From contig CM035311.1 in NCBI GenBank assembly GCA_002900995.3, positions 2,108,001-2,172,000 on the forward strand: a stretch of DNA of 64,000 nt, given 5' to 3'. The translations under genes and the position numbers were made by a program. The notes below the pieces were generated by a model, which was not told the origin of the DNA, did no database searches, and saw nothing but the letters and a program-made list of their open reading frames with translations. This DNA comes from Ganoderma boninense (Eukaryota; Basidiomycota; Agaricomycetes; Polyporales; Polyporaceae). Of the stretch, positions 1-12,225 are shown piece by piece. The number at the start of each line of letters is the position of its first letter. The first letter of the stretch is position 1.

Positions 1-2022
1 CGGCCACGCTTCCCTGGCGCGACGGTGTGCCCATGTGTACCTGGACGGCGGGAATGGACGCAGGCGGTGAGGTGTCACGTTGCTGCGGCCTTTGAGGCGG
101 GGGCACACCGGTTGTTCCTGGAGGTAGGGGAAAGTCCTCGACCGCAGGCCCTGAGGGTCGTGCGTTCTTCATCTTCCCGCGTCTAACGCCTGTGAGGGTC
201 TCATCGCCCTCCTCATACGACGGATATGACGCATATTGACCGCCATCGCTGCTGCCATTGGATACGCCGTTGACGCCAATGTCATACGCGCTGTCCTCGT
301 CATCCATATCAAGGAACTCCGCTCCATCCTCGACAGATGCTGCTCGCTGAGAACCTGAACCTGCCGTATGGCCATTGGGTCGTCCGCGCGCTTCAGTTAG
401 CAAGGTTCTGGCAGTAGGCTCGGCAGTGTCGGGGATCCCCAAACCGACAGATTGCGACGCTGTCCCATTCATTTCAGCAACGCCATTGGAACTGGAATGC
501 GCAGAAGGGTCCTGTACGACATGCTCCTGTCTAAGAGGCGAGTTCGGGTTGGATGAGGAAAACGTGAGCTTTGATCCAGGGCTACCGGCCGGGGACGTCA
601 TTGTAGCATAATATCGTCTTGCTTCCTCGGGGAGAGAAATCTGAGAGTCGCGAGACGCTCCGACAATGCGGGCGTTCAGATTGGATCCGTCATTAAGCGT
701 TATCATGACAGGCTGCAGCTGGGAAGTAGAGTTGTTGATTGGCGAGGGCCGTGGAGGGGAGCTTCGACCATTCGGTGCAGTACCGTTGAGCGACCTGAAA
801 GACTCGGGTGCTTGGGCACGCGGTGTAGACACGGTACTCTCGGGTAGGACAGTAATCAACGGTTTACCCTGAGGTTGTGAGGGTTGACCAGCAGAACGCG
901 GCGTTCCTTGGGGTTGCCAAGCACCCAGCACGGGATCAGCAGGCTCGCTTGGAGAAATAGACTTAGCCGACCTGGTCGTCGAGGGAGATGGCGTGGACGT
1001 CGACGAAACGGACAGTGAGTCTGAGCGAGCGGGAATCGCGGTGAGAGCCGATGGCAACGCGTCTTCAGTGGGGTTCTGGGGTGACGGAGGCGACTTCCGC
1101 GGCGTCGCTTGTACCTCGGGGACTAGTCCAACACTGGAAATTGAAAGAGGCGAGGGTGCATGGCTGGCAGAAGATAACTGGGACGCAGAAAGGTAGTTGA
1201 GCGAATTGTCTCTTGGAACTGGCGATTCCGAGCGCGGCACCGCGTTCAAGGTGCCTGACGAGCCCTTGCGTTCAGGTGTCAAGCGAACATTCGAGCTTGA
1301 AGATTGCAAAGGATCGAACGAACGCGAAGCTGGCAGTTGTTGTGTACGGGTAGCTAGACGAAACATCAACAGCCGCACTACGCGTCACATTCCAAGACAA
1401 ATTGCAGAGTATACGCACGCAGTTCCTCGGAATGGGTCCTGTTCATATGGACGCGTGGTTCGTTGGCAACGGGAGCACTTCTGGGGGAAGTGGCGGAGTG
1501 ATTGCTCTCGCTGGGCTTGAGCTGAGACTGTGACGCGAATGGTCTGAGAGGGCTGTCCCTGGCTTCACTCTTTTCCTTGGCGCGGTGGGCACGAAGGAGC
1601 GCATCGGTGTTTTCCCCGAGGGTTTGGAGACGGGTACGGTACAGGTCACGCTCACCACGAATGCGCTCGACCTCCTTCATAAGATGATTGTAACCCGACC
1701 GTTGCTTTTCGATGAGCTTCCACAGTTGGGTATTCTGGGCGGAGAGGGCATTGCGCTCGTTGACGGCGGCATCCAAAGCGGCGGAGATGGAGTTGCCATT
1801 GTTAGCCAGGAGGCCTTCGACAGTGAGTGGCTGGGTGGTGGGCACGGCAGAGTTGGCGTTTGGATGGCCTGAGGCACTGGAAGGGGTTGGTGTAGAAAAC
1901 GACGCGGCTGGACGCATGGAGGCGGGGGAGCTTGTGGCAGATGAGGCAAGGTCCGTTCGATACGATCTGTCGCGGACGGGCGTGCTGGTAGTCATGATTC
2001 TCGGTGGATTTGGGGTCGCCAT
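1..2022 (-). CDS. RhoGAP-like (Bem3-type) protein, N-terminal part, truncated by window edge
   Basis: Two exons are visible: 2022-1419 and 1353-1. They are joined across a 65-nt intron with donor GTGCGT and acceptor TCTAG, and the second exon stays open to base 1. The first about 200 residues hold a Ser/Pro-rich head, then a predicted coiled coil around residues 70-150 containing LWKLIEKQRSGYNHLMKEVE. The second exon, about 450 residues, is disordered, Ser/Pro/Thr-rich, and ends with an acidic EFLDMDDEDSAYD patch. From memory, this coiled coil followed by a long disordered stretch resembles the N-terminus of basidiomycete Bem3-like RhoGAPs, which carry PH and RhoGAP domains further on. Those domains would lie outside the window, so the catalytic assignment is inference. 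If correct, the protein would switch off Cdc42/Rho GTPases at polarity sites. It could instead be another coiled-coil scaffold. An in-frame ATG nine codons downstream is an alternative start. Confidence 0.5.
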
Positions 2023-3109
2023 GGACCACGAAGGCCCTGGAGGTCAGAAGGAGTCCGGGGGATGTGACTGAGAAAATGGTGGAGATGGGAGAAAGGAGAG
2101 AAAGAAAAGAAACCAGGGCGGGGGATGAGGCTCGCGCTGAGGTCGTGGTTGTGACGGGCTGCCGGGACGAAAGGACAGTGAATATAAGTAGCCTGGAGCG
2201 GGCGGGGAGGAGTGGGGAGTGGGGGGAAAGAGAGGGAGGATGATGGGGAATGCGGACGCGGTGGAAGGGGAGGCGGGGGCGAAGCTGATTGGAGGACGGC
2301 GCCGACGGTTGAGCGTGGCGGTGGAAGGAGCCGTGAGTGTCTGTCGCCGTCTCCTCTAAAGCTCCCAGCTCGCGTGCACCCTCCCTCTCCCTCCCAGCAT
2401 CCTCACGTCCTCCCGAACCTCCCCTTGCCCTCTCAGCCCCTCCTCAGCCCTCCATCCTCCCTCCACGGGCTCTCATCGCGCCTCCATCGGCCGCGCCCCA
2501 TTTGTCGTCCCGAGCCGCCACACCTGTTCCCTGATCCACCGTATCCCGATCGCACGACAAATGTGCCGTCCCTAATGTCCGCCATATCTGGTCTCTAGCG
2601 TCCGTTAGATGGCCAAGCACCCCTCCCCAACAATTCCATGGCGCAGCTTCTGGAGCAGAGAAGGTTGCAGTTTGATCGCAACTGTTGCTCCCTCTCCTGA
2701 CACCGACGTCCACTTGGTATCACCATCACCATCATCATGGGCGAATCATGTGTGGCCCTCTGGGATCTCGCAGCTGTCCCCTCCTGGCCGAACCTGAACG
2801 TTGAACGGAGACATTTGTCCGTATGCACATCCTTGGTCAGCGGACTTGAATCTAACCTCGCTATAGTACTTACTTACTTGATAGCCCTCATGTCGTTGCC
2901 AATCTACAGCATTAATCCAATGCGCGTGCTCAACATTAATATTAATGTGCCCGTGTGTTGGATTGCCCACAAAATATTCAGTATTAAGTATGCTCTCTAC
3001 AGGCCAAATAGCCTTCAATATATTCCCCTCGGCTGTCAGGGCAAACAGACTCAACAGATCCTGTCATCCCTCCACAGCATTGAAACGTTGCGCTCGTTTT
3101 GCATGCGAT
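2023..3109. other. Intergenic region upstream of the RhoGAP-like gene
   Basis: No convincing gene is seen. The stretch at about 2360-2540 is strongly pyrimidine-rich on the + strand, and 2040-2300 is purine-rich, which is typical of fungal promoters read towards the - strand gene starting at 2022. Open frames on either strand are low-complexity and lack splice or family support. The part near 2880-3060 is AT-richer and probably carries the 3' flank of the SET-domain gene. Confidence 0.5.
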
Positions 3110-4697
3110 TCATATGCCAGAGTATAAACCAACTCTGGACTTTGCTCCGGCTTCCTCTGACCTACAGCGGCCACAGCGGCAACTGAAATACCAACCCTCC
3201 AACAACTCCTTCTGTCTCGTCGACCAATCCATCCCTTCTACATGTCCATAGCTAATGCATAGCTCCTCACCTGCCTCCACAGTGCGTGTCGTCAAAAATC
3301 GTAACGTCCGGCCATCCCGTTTTTTCCCCACGTTCGGCGAACAGTCTATCGCTCCTGGGTTAACAGGCAGGCATTGTATATGTCCTATGCTGGAGCCACT
3401 CACGATGGTTGAAAAACGAGGCTACCGGATACACCGCAAAGCCTAGACACTCGCTCTCGTCTATCAGAGGTACTTCCCAGATCCCGAACGAATTTCCTGG
3501 GTCAACCCCGAAAGCTCTGCGAACATTGGTCACTGTAATCACGTCCCCTAATTCTGGTCTTCTGCCGCGATCCGCACTATTCCCTCCACGCTGGTCCACG
3601 CGCGGATTACCAGCATCCACGGACGTTGGGCCAGAGCCCGTGGGGGGTAACGCGGAAAGCAGGGAGCTTCGGGAAGACGTGCCAGGCATGGGATTTGCCG
3701 CGGCGCCAGATCCGCCGAATAGGCTCTTCAGGACCCGATAGACCCGAATTTGGTGGTCCAGGATGTCGGGGCACGCGCGGAGGAGCGACAACTCGTTCGT
3801 CTGCAGAGACGCGAAGGTCTCCCACTCTAGACTTTGTTCATGTCCGTCTTTTGCCTCAGCGCAATCCCCATCTGAGCCACTGGGACCACCTGCTTCTGCT
3901 CCATGTGAGTCCACCTGGGCTCCTCGCAAACGGAACAAGAACTGACCATGATGTGGAGAAGGGCGCAATCCACGAACATGTTGCTCGCATCGCTCTCGAT
4001 GGCAGCGAAGGAGGGCAAGGAGCACGTATCGCGCCATGTCTGTCTCATAGTCGTCTAGAACGAGCTTCTGCCACCCCCGCACCTCTTTCGTTGACCTCTC
4101 TTCCGTGTGTACGGCATCCCAGGCTCCGTCCGCGATTTCCCGCGTTATCTCCCTCTCTCCATGCTCCTCCGTGCGGGTCCCTGCGCCGGCATTCGATTTG
4201 GCTTTTGACTTTCTCTGACGAGCTCTCTCGAGCCGTCTGAGGAGGTCCACCGCTTCCGTTCCTTCCCGGGTGATCCAATTCCGCTGGCAAGTGGCGTCGC
4301 AAAACCAGAGACCTGCACCGACGGTGCTGCCGGCTCTTATGCCTCGGTCGCCTTTCTGCATGTGGCTCTTCGCGGTACCCAATGCCTGGGGGGCAAAGTC
4401 TTTGCCTAAACGTTCATCGTCGCGCCGAGAGAGGAAGGACGTCCGCCCTCGGTCGTATCGCCAACATTCTGCGCAGACCTCGTTCCGGAAGCGCTTCCAA
4501 ATGGTGTAGGAGAAGGGTGCACATATGCTGAGAAGGTCAGTGTTCTCGGCAAGGGTGGAAGATGCGTGGTATTTCCTGCCGGCGTATGAGTCTGTCTGGA
4601 TGTGCAATAGCGGTGGGGACGGGGATACGGGGGAGATGGATGGAAGGGATGCGATTGTTAAAAATGTTGGGTGGTTTGTTGCGCTCTGCACCTGCAT
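3110..4697 (-). CDS. SET-domain protein lysine methyltransferase (SMYD/Set5-Set6-like)
   Basis: Two exons, 4697-3404 and 3345-3110, give 509 residues. The SET domain is split as in SMYD proteins. An N-terminal half (about residues 30-75) is followed by a half MYND-like zinc site (CAEC about residue 75, then FCDATC near residue 130), a long insert, and then the C-terminal SET half. The 58-nt intron, with donor GTGAGT and acceptor GATAG, falls exactly inside the substrate/AdoMet motif; splicing it restores NHHCSPN after ASFF. Next come GEELCISYG and a post-SET cysteine run CRCGRC, which should bind zinc. These are the hallmark AdoMet-dependent methyltransferase motifs. The substrate, histone or non-histone, cannot be told. 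The insert of over 200 residues between the zinc site and the NHxCxPN motif is longer than in compact SMYDs. It is divergent from the serine ammonia-lyase gene. Confidence 0.85.
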
Positions 4698-5179
4698 GAG
4701 GGGTGCAGGTGGTGCAGGGTTGATGTGGATTACTTGATAGGAAAATGGGGGCGAGTATTAACGAATGATGTCGATGATGAGCTCGATAAGGGCTGGCCAA
4801 ATATGAGCGCGGCGGTGAAGAGTCGACTGGGGCTACGTGCTGGATATGACGAAGCGCGTGAACTGAACTGTCGAGGGTAAGTTGGAGTGAGAGGAGGAGG
4901 TCGAGCCGAGGGCGGGTGGGACTGGCTGGCTGTGGGGGGCCATCGCGGTCACATGGGCTGCGCGAGGGATGGTTAGGGTCTGGCAGTGGACGTTGTTGCA
5001 TCCTCGGCTGCGATGCTCGGGTGGCGGGAGACACGGGGTTATGCTTACAGCCATTCCTCTGCCCCTTGCCTCGATAAGTACCGCCCGCTGTGTCCTCCTC
5101 GCGCCCCACCACTCCGTCCAGACTCTCCCCACGTCTCTCGCCCCACCGGCCGGTCTTTCTCGGCTGCTGGCCCCCCGTC
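4698..5179. promoter_or_regulatory. Divergent promoter region, SET gene / L-serine ammonia-lyase
   Basis: This is the 482 bp between two divergently read start codons. It must contain both promoters. The + strand is C/T-rich from about 5080 to 5180, just before the lyase ATG, as is common at fungal transcription starts. I see no clear TATA box. Open frames here are shadows of low-complexity sequence. Confidence 0.45.
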
Positions 5180-8100
5180 ATGCTCGCAGCCACAACACGA
5201 AAGCATCTCCCTCTGCCCCCCCACCCTCCTCGCCTACGCGCCCTTTCTCCTCTCCTCGCCCGCCCAGGCAGAAGCCTGTCCAATGGGCGCGTCCTGGTCT
5301 CTCAATCTTCTGGGTATCGCCATTTCACGGCCGCCTCCCAGCGGAGAAATGATGACTCCGCCGTCGCCGCGACCCGCTCTCACTTGAAACGGGACAATGG
5401 AGCAGAGCCCGATGACGGTCTTATCCCCGCCAGCGAGTCGAGCCCCATAGGATCTCATGAGCAGAAGCACGAGCACGCAGTCATCTCCGCCTTCGACCTC
5501 TTCAGTATCGGAGGTGCGTTTGCCACATCAGCAACCTGTCTTGTCAATCGCGCATTCCGCGATTGGATAAACAGGATCTCACGACGTGCTTGGCAGTTGG
5601 TCCCAGTTCCTCCCATACCGTCGGTCCCATGCGCGCGGGAAAGATCTTCATTGGTGATTTGGAGGCTTTGGGTTTGCTCGACAAGGTAGTGTAGCCTCCA
5701 TGTTTCCCGTTTTTAATCGGGAGATGAAATTCACGCCGTCCGCCCTTGCTCGTTAGGTTAGGACCGTAAAAATTAGCCTGTAAGTCTCCTTCAATTGGTC
5801 CCTCGGTGTCCAATTTGCTAAATACAGTGGCAATAAAGCTATGGTTCTCTTGCTGCGACCGGTATGTCGTTGTTCGAGCTCAACCATTTAAGCGAGACTG
5901 AGCTGTGGGTCGTCTTCTCACAGGGAAAGGGTATGGAATTTCAGTCTTTGATAAAGACCATTCTTCCTTATTATGACATAGCCATCACACGCCTCAGGCG
6001 ATCCTGCTGGGACTTGAAGGTATTCGGCTACGTTCCCTTCTTCGTTGAACCGCTTGCCTGATAGAGGTTTGCGTGTGACATACCTCGCACAGGCTCCGAC
6101 CCAGAAACTATTGATACTGGGACTATCCCTTCGCGGTACACATCGATATTGGAAAACAAGTCCCTTCTCCTCGGAGGACGTCACCGCATCGAGTATGACA
6201 TGGATAGAGATATGGTGTGGCGCTGGGACCAGGTTCTCAAGGTACATCCCAATGGCATGCGGTTCTCTGTTTTCGGCGAGGACGGCGATCTTCTGGCGAC
6301 GAACGAATATTTCAGGTATGTCATCAGTGGCACAGCTTCTTTACCAAGCATGTATCACGACGACCTGATGTACAATACGGATAATCAGTGTCGGTGGCGG
6401 CTTTGTTGTCAACGAAAAAACCAAAGGTGGGCACATGCCCTTCGTAGACCACATCCCGTTGCTGAAAGCTTGCTTTGCGGTACCAGTCGACGAGAACCTA
6501 TTCTACAAGGGCGTGGACAAGAGCGTCGTGCATGGTGCGCGGTTGCATCAGTCCTCGCATACTGACTCCGATTCAATGGAGGCGACAAGTACGGCGAACT
6601 CCAATCAGCCGCCATATCCATTTGTGGTGCGTGATCTCTGCTCGCTTTTGCCCAAATGAATACCGGCCTTGGGTCTTACGTTTTTGCGATATATCCCGTT
6701 GTGTTATAATGCAATTGCCGGCACAGTCGGGGGACAGTCTTCTGACGCTGACGAAGAAGCATAACGTACGTGCCGCTAGACTTCTCGTCCTTGCGCATCG
6801 ATCGCCATGGATACTGACCCCCTCTTTACCCGCTTACGGTCTAGATGACAATTGCTCAGATCGTATACGACAATGAGTTACACTTCGGGTATTCACATGA
6901 AGATATCCATGAGAAGGTGCCCCATATTTCTGTTTCTATACACACCCTTCCCTTATGCTTTCAATGAAGACGATTGCGGTTGTGCCGTCCATTATGCTTC
7001 ACTGCGTGTCTCGTGGGGTGATGAGCAACGTGCTCACCATAACGATTTCCCCCACAGCTCCTACGTATTTGGAGCGTCATGGATGATTGCATACGGACTG
7101 GTGTGTCTTCAGCTGAGGAGAAACTTCCTGGCCGTCTAGGTTTACGGCGGCGTGCACCCCTTCTCTACCGCCGTCTTATGCGAGGGTATTTCCCACTTTC
7201 ACCTGACTTCCGTGTTCCTGCTGAACCGACTTTTCACTGCTCTTCCACAGGTTCTACCCGGGCCTGACCACCCCAACGTTTGCCGCAATCGATAAAGGAC
7301 CATTTTCCGCGGGCGATATCGCCGCCCCAGAGGAATTCCGCGTCCTGCAGTCGGCGAACGCTGAATCTGAAGGCGGGCAGGAAAGTAGTGGCCGCTCAGC
7401 CAGCGGTCAGGGTGCGGGACGCAAAATTGCGGCTTCTCGCCCTATGCGTGTGGTCGGCGTCCTAGACCATCCGGTCACGCCTGTGCCTCCGGTGCGCCAT
7501 ATCGCCCTCATTTTATTGAATTCAAGGAGGTTGATCAGTGGGGATAATCCGTAGCGCAAAACGATGATCCCGGCGATGGATTTCCTCTCATGCTACGCAA
7601 TTGCTGTGAACGAGGTTAACGCTAGTGGGGGCCGCATTGTCACATCTCCGACGAATGGCGCCGCTGGCGTGATCCCCGCGGTTCTGAAGTATATTGTGGA
7701 GGTGCGCCCTTCGATTTAGGTTCTAGACTCCCGCTCCAGAGAATCCAAAATGCTCACTCGATTGTGCGCCTGATAGTTTGTTAGCGATGACCCGGAGAAA
7801 TCAGTCGTTACGTTCCTGCTCACCGCTGCGGTTTGTGCTTCCATTTCGGTCAGAGCATCGGTGAATTCGTGCTCTAACGTTAGAATAGGCTGTTGGGATG
7901 CTCTTTAAGCGCGGAAGTACCATCTCTGCCGCGGAAGGTGGATGTCAAGCTGAAGTCGGCGGTACGCCGTAGCCCCCCTCTTACGTGTATCCAGCCCTGA
8001 TGAGCCTGGCCCGGACGTCCAGTGGCGTGCTCCATGGCCAGCGCTGGATTTGCAGCGTGCATGGGAGGTAGATATCCTTTTCAATACCCGGCGTTTGATG

Positions 8101-8727
8101 TGACTTAACACCGGTCTGCAGCGTCGCCGGAGACGATTTTGCAAGCGGCCGAGATCGGTATAGGTTAGTCTCTCTCGTAACTCCAACGTATTATTGGTCA
8201 ATGGTGATACCGATGTCGACTACGATCGGTTGTCTTTTTCGTATGCACAGAACATAATTTAGGTTTGACGTGCGATCCCATCGACGGCCTGGTTCAAGTT
8301 CCCTGCATAGTACGTTATTTCGCGTCATGATCGTACCGTCGTGTTAATAACTTTCTTGTACGACAGGAGCGGAACAGCCTTGGAGGTTTGCGGTATGGAC
8401 TTCTTCAATTTTTGATCCGCTGACAATGTGGTTTCAGCTGTCAAAGCGATCACGGCCGCTCAACTTGCGATGGCCAGCCAGAACGTCTACAGCGTGACGC
8501 TAGACGAGGCTATAGAGGCTATGCGGTTGACTGCGGCTGATATGAGTGTGAAGTATAAGGAGACTAGTCTCTCGGTGAGGTCCGCGAGTATCTTAGGAGA
8601 GTGTCTTAACTAACTTGTCCTTGATGCAGGGTCTTGCTGTAAGTGACACGATGATAAAGAGGAAGAAATACGCTGACGAACTTGTCAGAGAACGGTCAGG
8701 ATTCCGCTCACGGTTCCGGAGTGTTAA
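5180..8727 (+). CDS. L-serine ammonia-lyase, iron-sulfur (SdaA-type), 22 exons
   Basis: It deaminates L-serine to pyruvate and ammonia, using a 4Fe-4S cluster instead of PLP. Twenty-two exons, phase-consistent throughout, give 692 residues: 5180-5513, 5597-5685, 5757-5779, 5839-5861, 5924-5930 (7 nt), 5982-6019, 6093-6315, 6389-6626, 6727-6765, 6845-6916, 7058-7185, 7251-7491, 7555-7701, 7777-7830, 7889-7961, 8023-8067, 8122-8163, 8251-8309, 8367-8385, 8438-8574, 8630-8638 (9 nt), 8689-8727. Hallmarks are [50 protein letters not shown], and cluster cysteines in EGGCQAEVG and GLTCDPIDG...VPC. The last residue is Cys, as in bacterial enzymes where the C-terminal Cys caps the cluster. The first about 65 residues are Arg/Ser/Ala-rich with no acidic residues, suggesting a mitochondrial presequence (inference). 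Fused alpha and beta parts match the single-chain bacterial form. Confidence 0.93.
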
Positions 8728-9542
8728 ACCATGTCAACAGGTTCGTGAACCCACCGCTATTGAATTAGATATGCCGTTTTAGTGAGGTGGCTCCCGGAGG
8801 CAATTCAGGTAGATCTGACTGAAGTTGTCGCACGGGCTCTATGCTGTGCACAGCGGACAATAATTTGCAGGCCTTGAATGTACCGATAGAGATGGACTCT
8901 ATTTCAGATAGAATAGACTGCAATTGGGACGTTGAATCCGCTCATAAAACCCCTATGCGCCCGGGGACCTCAAGCTCAGCCACAGTGTGCCGGTGTTTAC
9001 GATATTTCATCACCTCCTCGGCTCGGGATATCGCACTATGTTAAGCTGCTTTTGACACTGTCAGCGCTACTAAGCGAAAACAAGTATCATCCACTGTTCT
9101 CGGAAGTGCATGATTGACCAAACATCTTCTCATGCATGCACTACCGGGCACCACGATCGGTGTAGACATTATATTAGGGCTATAAGTACAGCTAGACGCA
9201 ACTACACACTGTTATCACACCCGAGGAGTCGGCGGGCCCTCACAAACCCAGACTCGGCGGCCGCTACTTCCGAATGAAAGACGACAGCGGTAAGTAGAGG
9301 CTGTGGTTCAGCATACCCCGGTAAGCAGCTTAATGAAATGCTCATGACGCAGGATGGACTGAAGGCAGCAATACATCTGGGACTTCACACGGCTTTCGGA
9401 GTTTAAAGTCATTAGAGGGGACTTATCTGATAAGCTGCGCTCTGACGCGTCGCGTTATCACGAACGACGCGCGACGCGTAATCCTTGAACTTGCTTCTCC
9501 CCACACCTGTCATCCCTGCTCCCTCCACTCATCATCCACGCC
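8728..9542. other. Intergenic region, no gene seen
   Basis: The 815 bp between the lyase stop and the Rpn3 start are both 3' flank and promoter. Short open frames lack family or splice support. The pyrimidine-rich stretch at about 9490-9540 immediately precedes the Rpn3 ATG. Nothing else stands out. Confidence 0.5.
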
Positions 9543-11563
9543 ATGGCCGACATTGAGATGAAACCAGTCGACGACAAGAAGGAAGACGATAAACCGACTG
9601 AAAGCGAGAAGAAACCCGTACCCCTCACGCCGGTCGCTGAAATCAAAGCGAACGTCGCGCTCATCGAAAGGGCTGTCTCGACCCTCGAGCCTCGCTTCAC
9701 TCACCGTGTCCTTAGATCACTAGCGCAGCTCCGCAAGAAATTGGACAACAAAGTGTTGCAGGATGCTGTCCAGGAGGTCTACTCGACGGGTATGTACCTT
9801 GGCCTTTGATGTTTGGTCCTATGGTCGATTTGCAGAGGAACATGGTTGTTCAAACCTATTCCACGATATGCGGAGGAAATGTGCGGAGGAAATGCGTCCT
9901 ACGGATTTCAAGGGCAATCTCATTTGCAATCCTTACCTGTCATCAAATGGCACTCTCTGCCCCTGCAGCTCTCTATTCTGTGAAATGAACGAATGAGGTA
10001 CTGACGGCCATGGTCTGCAGACTCTGCTTCCAAGAGAGCGCTTCAATCGTGGCTTCCTGCAGCCCCCGCTGACCTTCCTATGGAGATCGACTCCGTGACG
10101 ACTCCTTCCAAACAGGCCCCTACCGAACCTGTCCCCGAAGTCGAGATTTATTTTTATTTGCTCATCCTTCACCACCTCCTCGCTTCCCCAACCAACTATC
10201 CCAAAGCTATCAAGCTTGCTCATGAGACGGTGGAGAAGATCCAAACGCTCAATCGCCGGAGTATGGACCCCATCGCGGCCAAGGTATGGTACGCTGTTGA
10301 GCGCACCTACGAGCTTGGAGGGGAGCTCGCGGACGCTCGGCCGTAAGTTGTACGCATTTTTGCGAGGCATTTCTGTTCTTAACATGCAGCCCGTTCGGCA
10401 GTCTGTTCTTAGCGGCGCAACGTACCGCAGCGCTCCGTCACGACGATGAGACCGAGGCTTCCCTCATCAACCGCATCCTACGGAGCTACCTTCACTACAG
10501 CTTGTATGACCAAGCGGACAAGCTTGTTTCCAAAACCACATTCCCCACCACCGCCGGTAATCCCCAGCACGCACGATACCACTACTTCCTGGGGCGCATA
10601 AAGGCCGTCCAGCTGAACTACACCGCCGCGCACACAAACCTTCAACAAGCGATTCGTCGGGCGCCCCCAGCCAAGACTGCGCCTGGGTTCTACCAGGCGG
10701 TTCATAAGCTCTCGATTGTCGTTGAGCTCCTGATGGGCGACATTCCAGAGCGCAGTCTCTTCAGGCACCCAGTCCTCGAAAAGGCCTTGACTGGATACTT
10801 TGAGATCGTCAAAGGTAGATAACTCTCACCGTAATTTGCTTCAACGTTGACTTAACCACACTATTTCAGCGGTCCGGAACGGCTCGCTGTCGCAGTTTCA
10901 AACTACGTTGTCGCGATATGCGACACAGTTTGAGGCCGACAAGACATACACCTTGATCGTTCGGCTCCGGCAAAATGTCATCAAGGCGGGTATCCGGCGA
11001 CTGTCGCTCTCGTACTCACGGATCTCACTCCGGGATATCTGCGTGAAGCTTCACCTGGACTCGGAAGAAGATGCAGAGTATATTGTAGGGAAGGCTATCC
11101 GCGATGGCGTCATCGAAGGCCGCATTGTGCACGAGAAGGGATGGATGGAGTGTGGCGGCCAGAAGAGCGGGTACGGTCCGGAGGTCTCCGACGTGTTCTC
11201 GCGTCGTGTCGCCTACTGTCTCGAATTGCACAATCAGAGTGTCAAGGTGCGTTGTCTGTTCACAATTCATCTTGGATCTGTTTTCCCGGAAGTCGAGCGC
11301 ATCATATGGAGGCGGGGCCCATCATTCACCCATCTGCCTCGCCAAATGCACTGTCCATTTGTTCCGTCTCTGATACATCTCCTCGCCATGTATTGACGAA
11401 AGCCCCTCTACCCCCACAGGCCATGCGGTACCCCCTCAATGCCCACCGCAAGGAGCTTGCGGCTGCAGAAGGCGCACGGGAACGGGAGAAAGAGCTTGCG
11501 AAGGAGATTCAGGAAGGTGGCGACTTGGACGAGGATGGCCCTGATTTGGGTGATGGATTCTAG
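9543..11563 (+). CDS. RPN3: 26S proteasome regulatory subunit Rpn3 (PSMD3)
   Basis: Non-ATPase lid subunit of the 19S regulatory particle, a PCI-domain scaffold. Five exons (9543-9789, 10021-10342, 10390-10814, 10870-11246, 11420-11563) give 504 residues, the usual length for the family. The N-terminus is charged (Lys/Glu-rich), as in other Rpn3s. Middle helical repeats include EVEIYFYLLILHHLLAS and YDQADKLVSKTTFP. The C-terminal PCI winged helix has YSRISLRDICVKLHLDS, AEYIVGKAIRDGVIEGRI and a Rpn3-specific tail FSRRVAYCLELHNQSVKAMR. It ends in an acidic DLDEDGPDLGDGF. All intron phases agree. It should act in nucleus and cytoplasm in ubiquitin-dependent protein turnover. Start choice is supported by the pyrimidine tract and the ...CCATGG context. 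Confidence 0.96.
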
Positions 11564-12225
11564 TCGCGGCGATCATATATGGGATAATTCTTTGGACTCT
11601 TAACGCGTTTTGCGGTTGTTTTGTGGGCTGAGAATATTGGTAGCATGCTACTACAGATGTCCATGCACAAGTACACAAGGACAGGTTGCCGAAACGCACC
11701 TCAAGAATCCTTGAAGAATGGAGGCTGCATGCTGGCGAGGATGAGCCTTTCTTCTTTGACCCCATTCACTGGTCACGAAGTGGCTAGCTATCGGTCTCGA
11801 GGACCGTAAATACGAGGGGTGCCAGTCTTCTCTCGCATGGTTTCGTGTTCAAGGAGCTCAGACAGTGCTATTGGTACGACAATTGTTTTGCATAGATGGA
11901 CACGCGAGAGGGCTGAGGAAGCAGGACAACACCCAACTGCAGCCATGACAAGGCTGCGCGTTACGACAGCGCTCAGCGCAAAATACTCAGTCCAGAGTGA
12001 TTCGAACGGTGGGTAGGGTTACCCGGAGGGTTTTTACGTATAAACGTTGCAATTAGGATATGTTCAATAGTGTTGGGAGAGTGCGCTACAGTGGCAGTCA
12101 CCCTTCGCCGCTACCAACTCCTTCGGATCGTCATGAATAACCAATCAGGTTAGCAAAATCTCAGACGATCCCTGGCTGGTCCGGCGACGGAGTTTTAACA
12201 ATCACGCATCGCGAATGGTTCGCAC
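11564..12225. other. Convergent intergenic region, no gene seen
   Basis: These are the 3' flanks of Rpn3 (+) and of the complex I factor (-), 662 bp in all. Open frames of up to about 110 codons exist, but none shows conserved motifs or splice-consistent extension. I see no repeat or RNA gene. Confidence 0.5.

Noticed and set aside
2212..2598. Open frame of about 128 codons on + before the RhoGAP-like gene
   Set aside because: Gly/Arg then Pro/Leu/Ser-rich composition from purine and pyrimidine tracts; no motif, and it lies in a promoter region.
4537..5283. Long - strand frame of 248 codons overlapping the SET gene start and the lyase start
   Set aside because: It is a shadow of GC-rich sequence; the SET-domain and lyase frames both show conserved motifs on either side.
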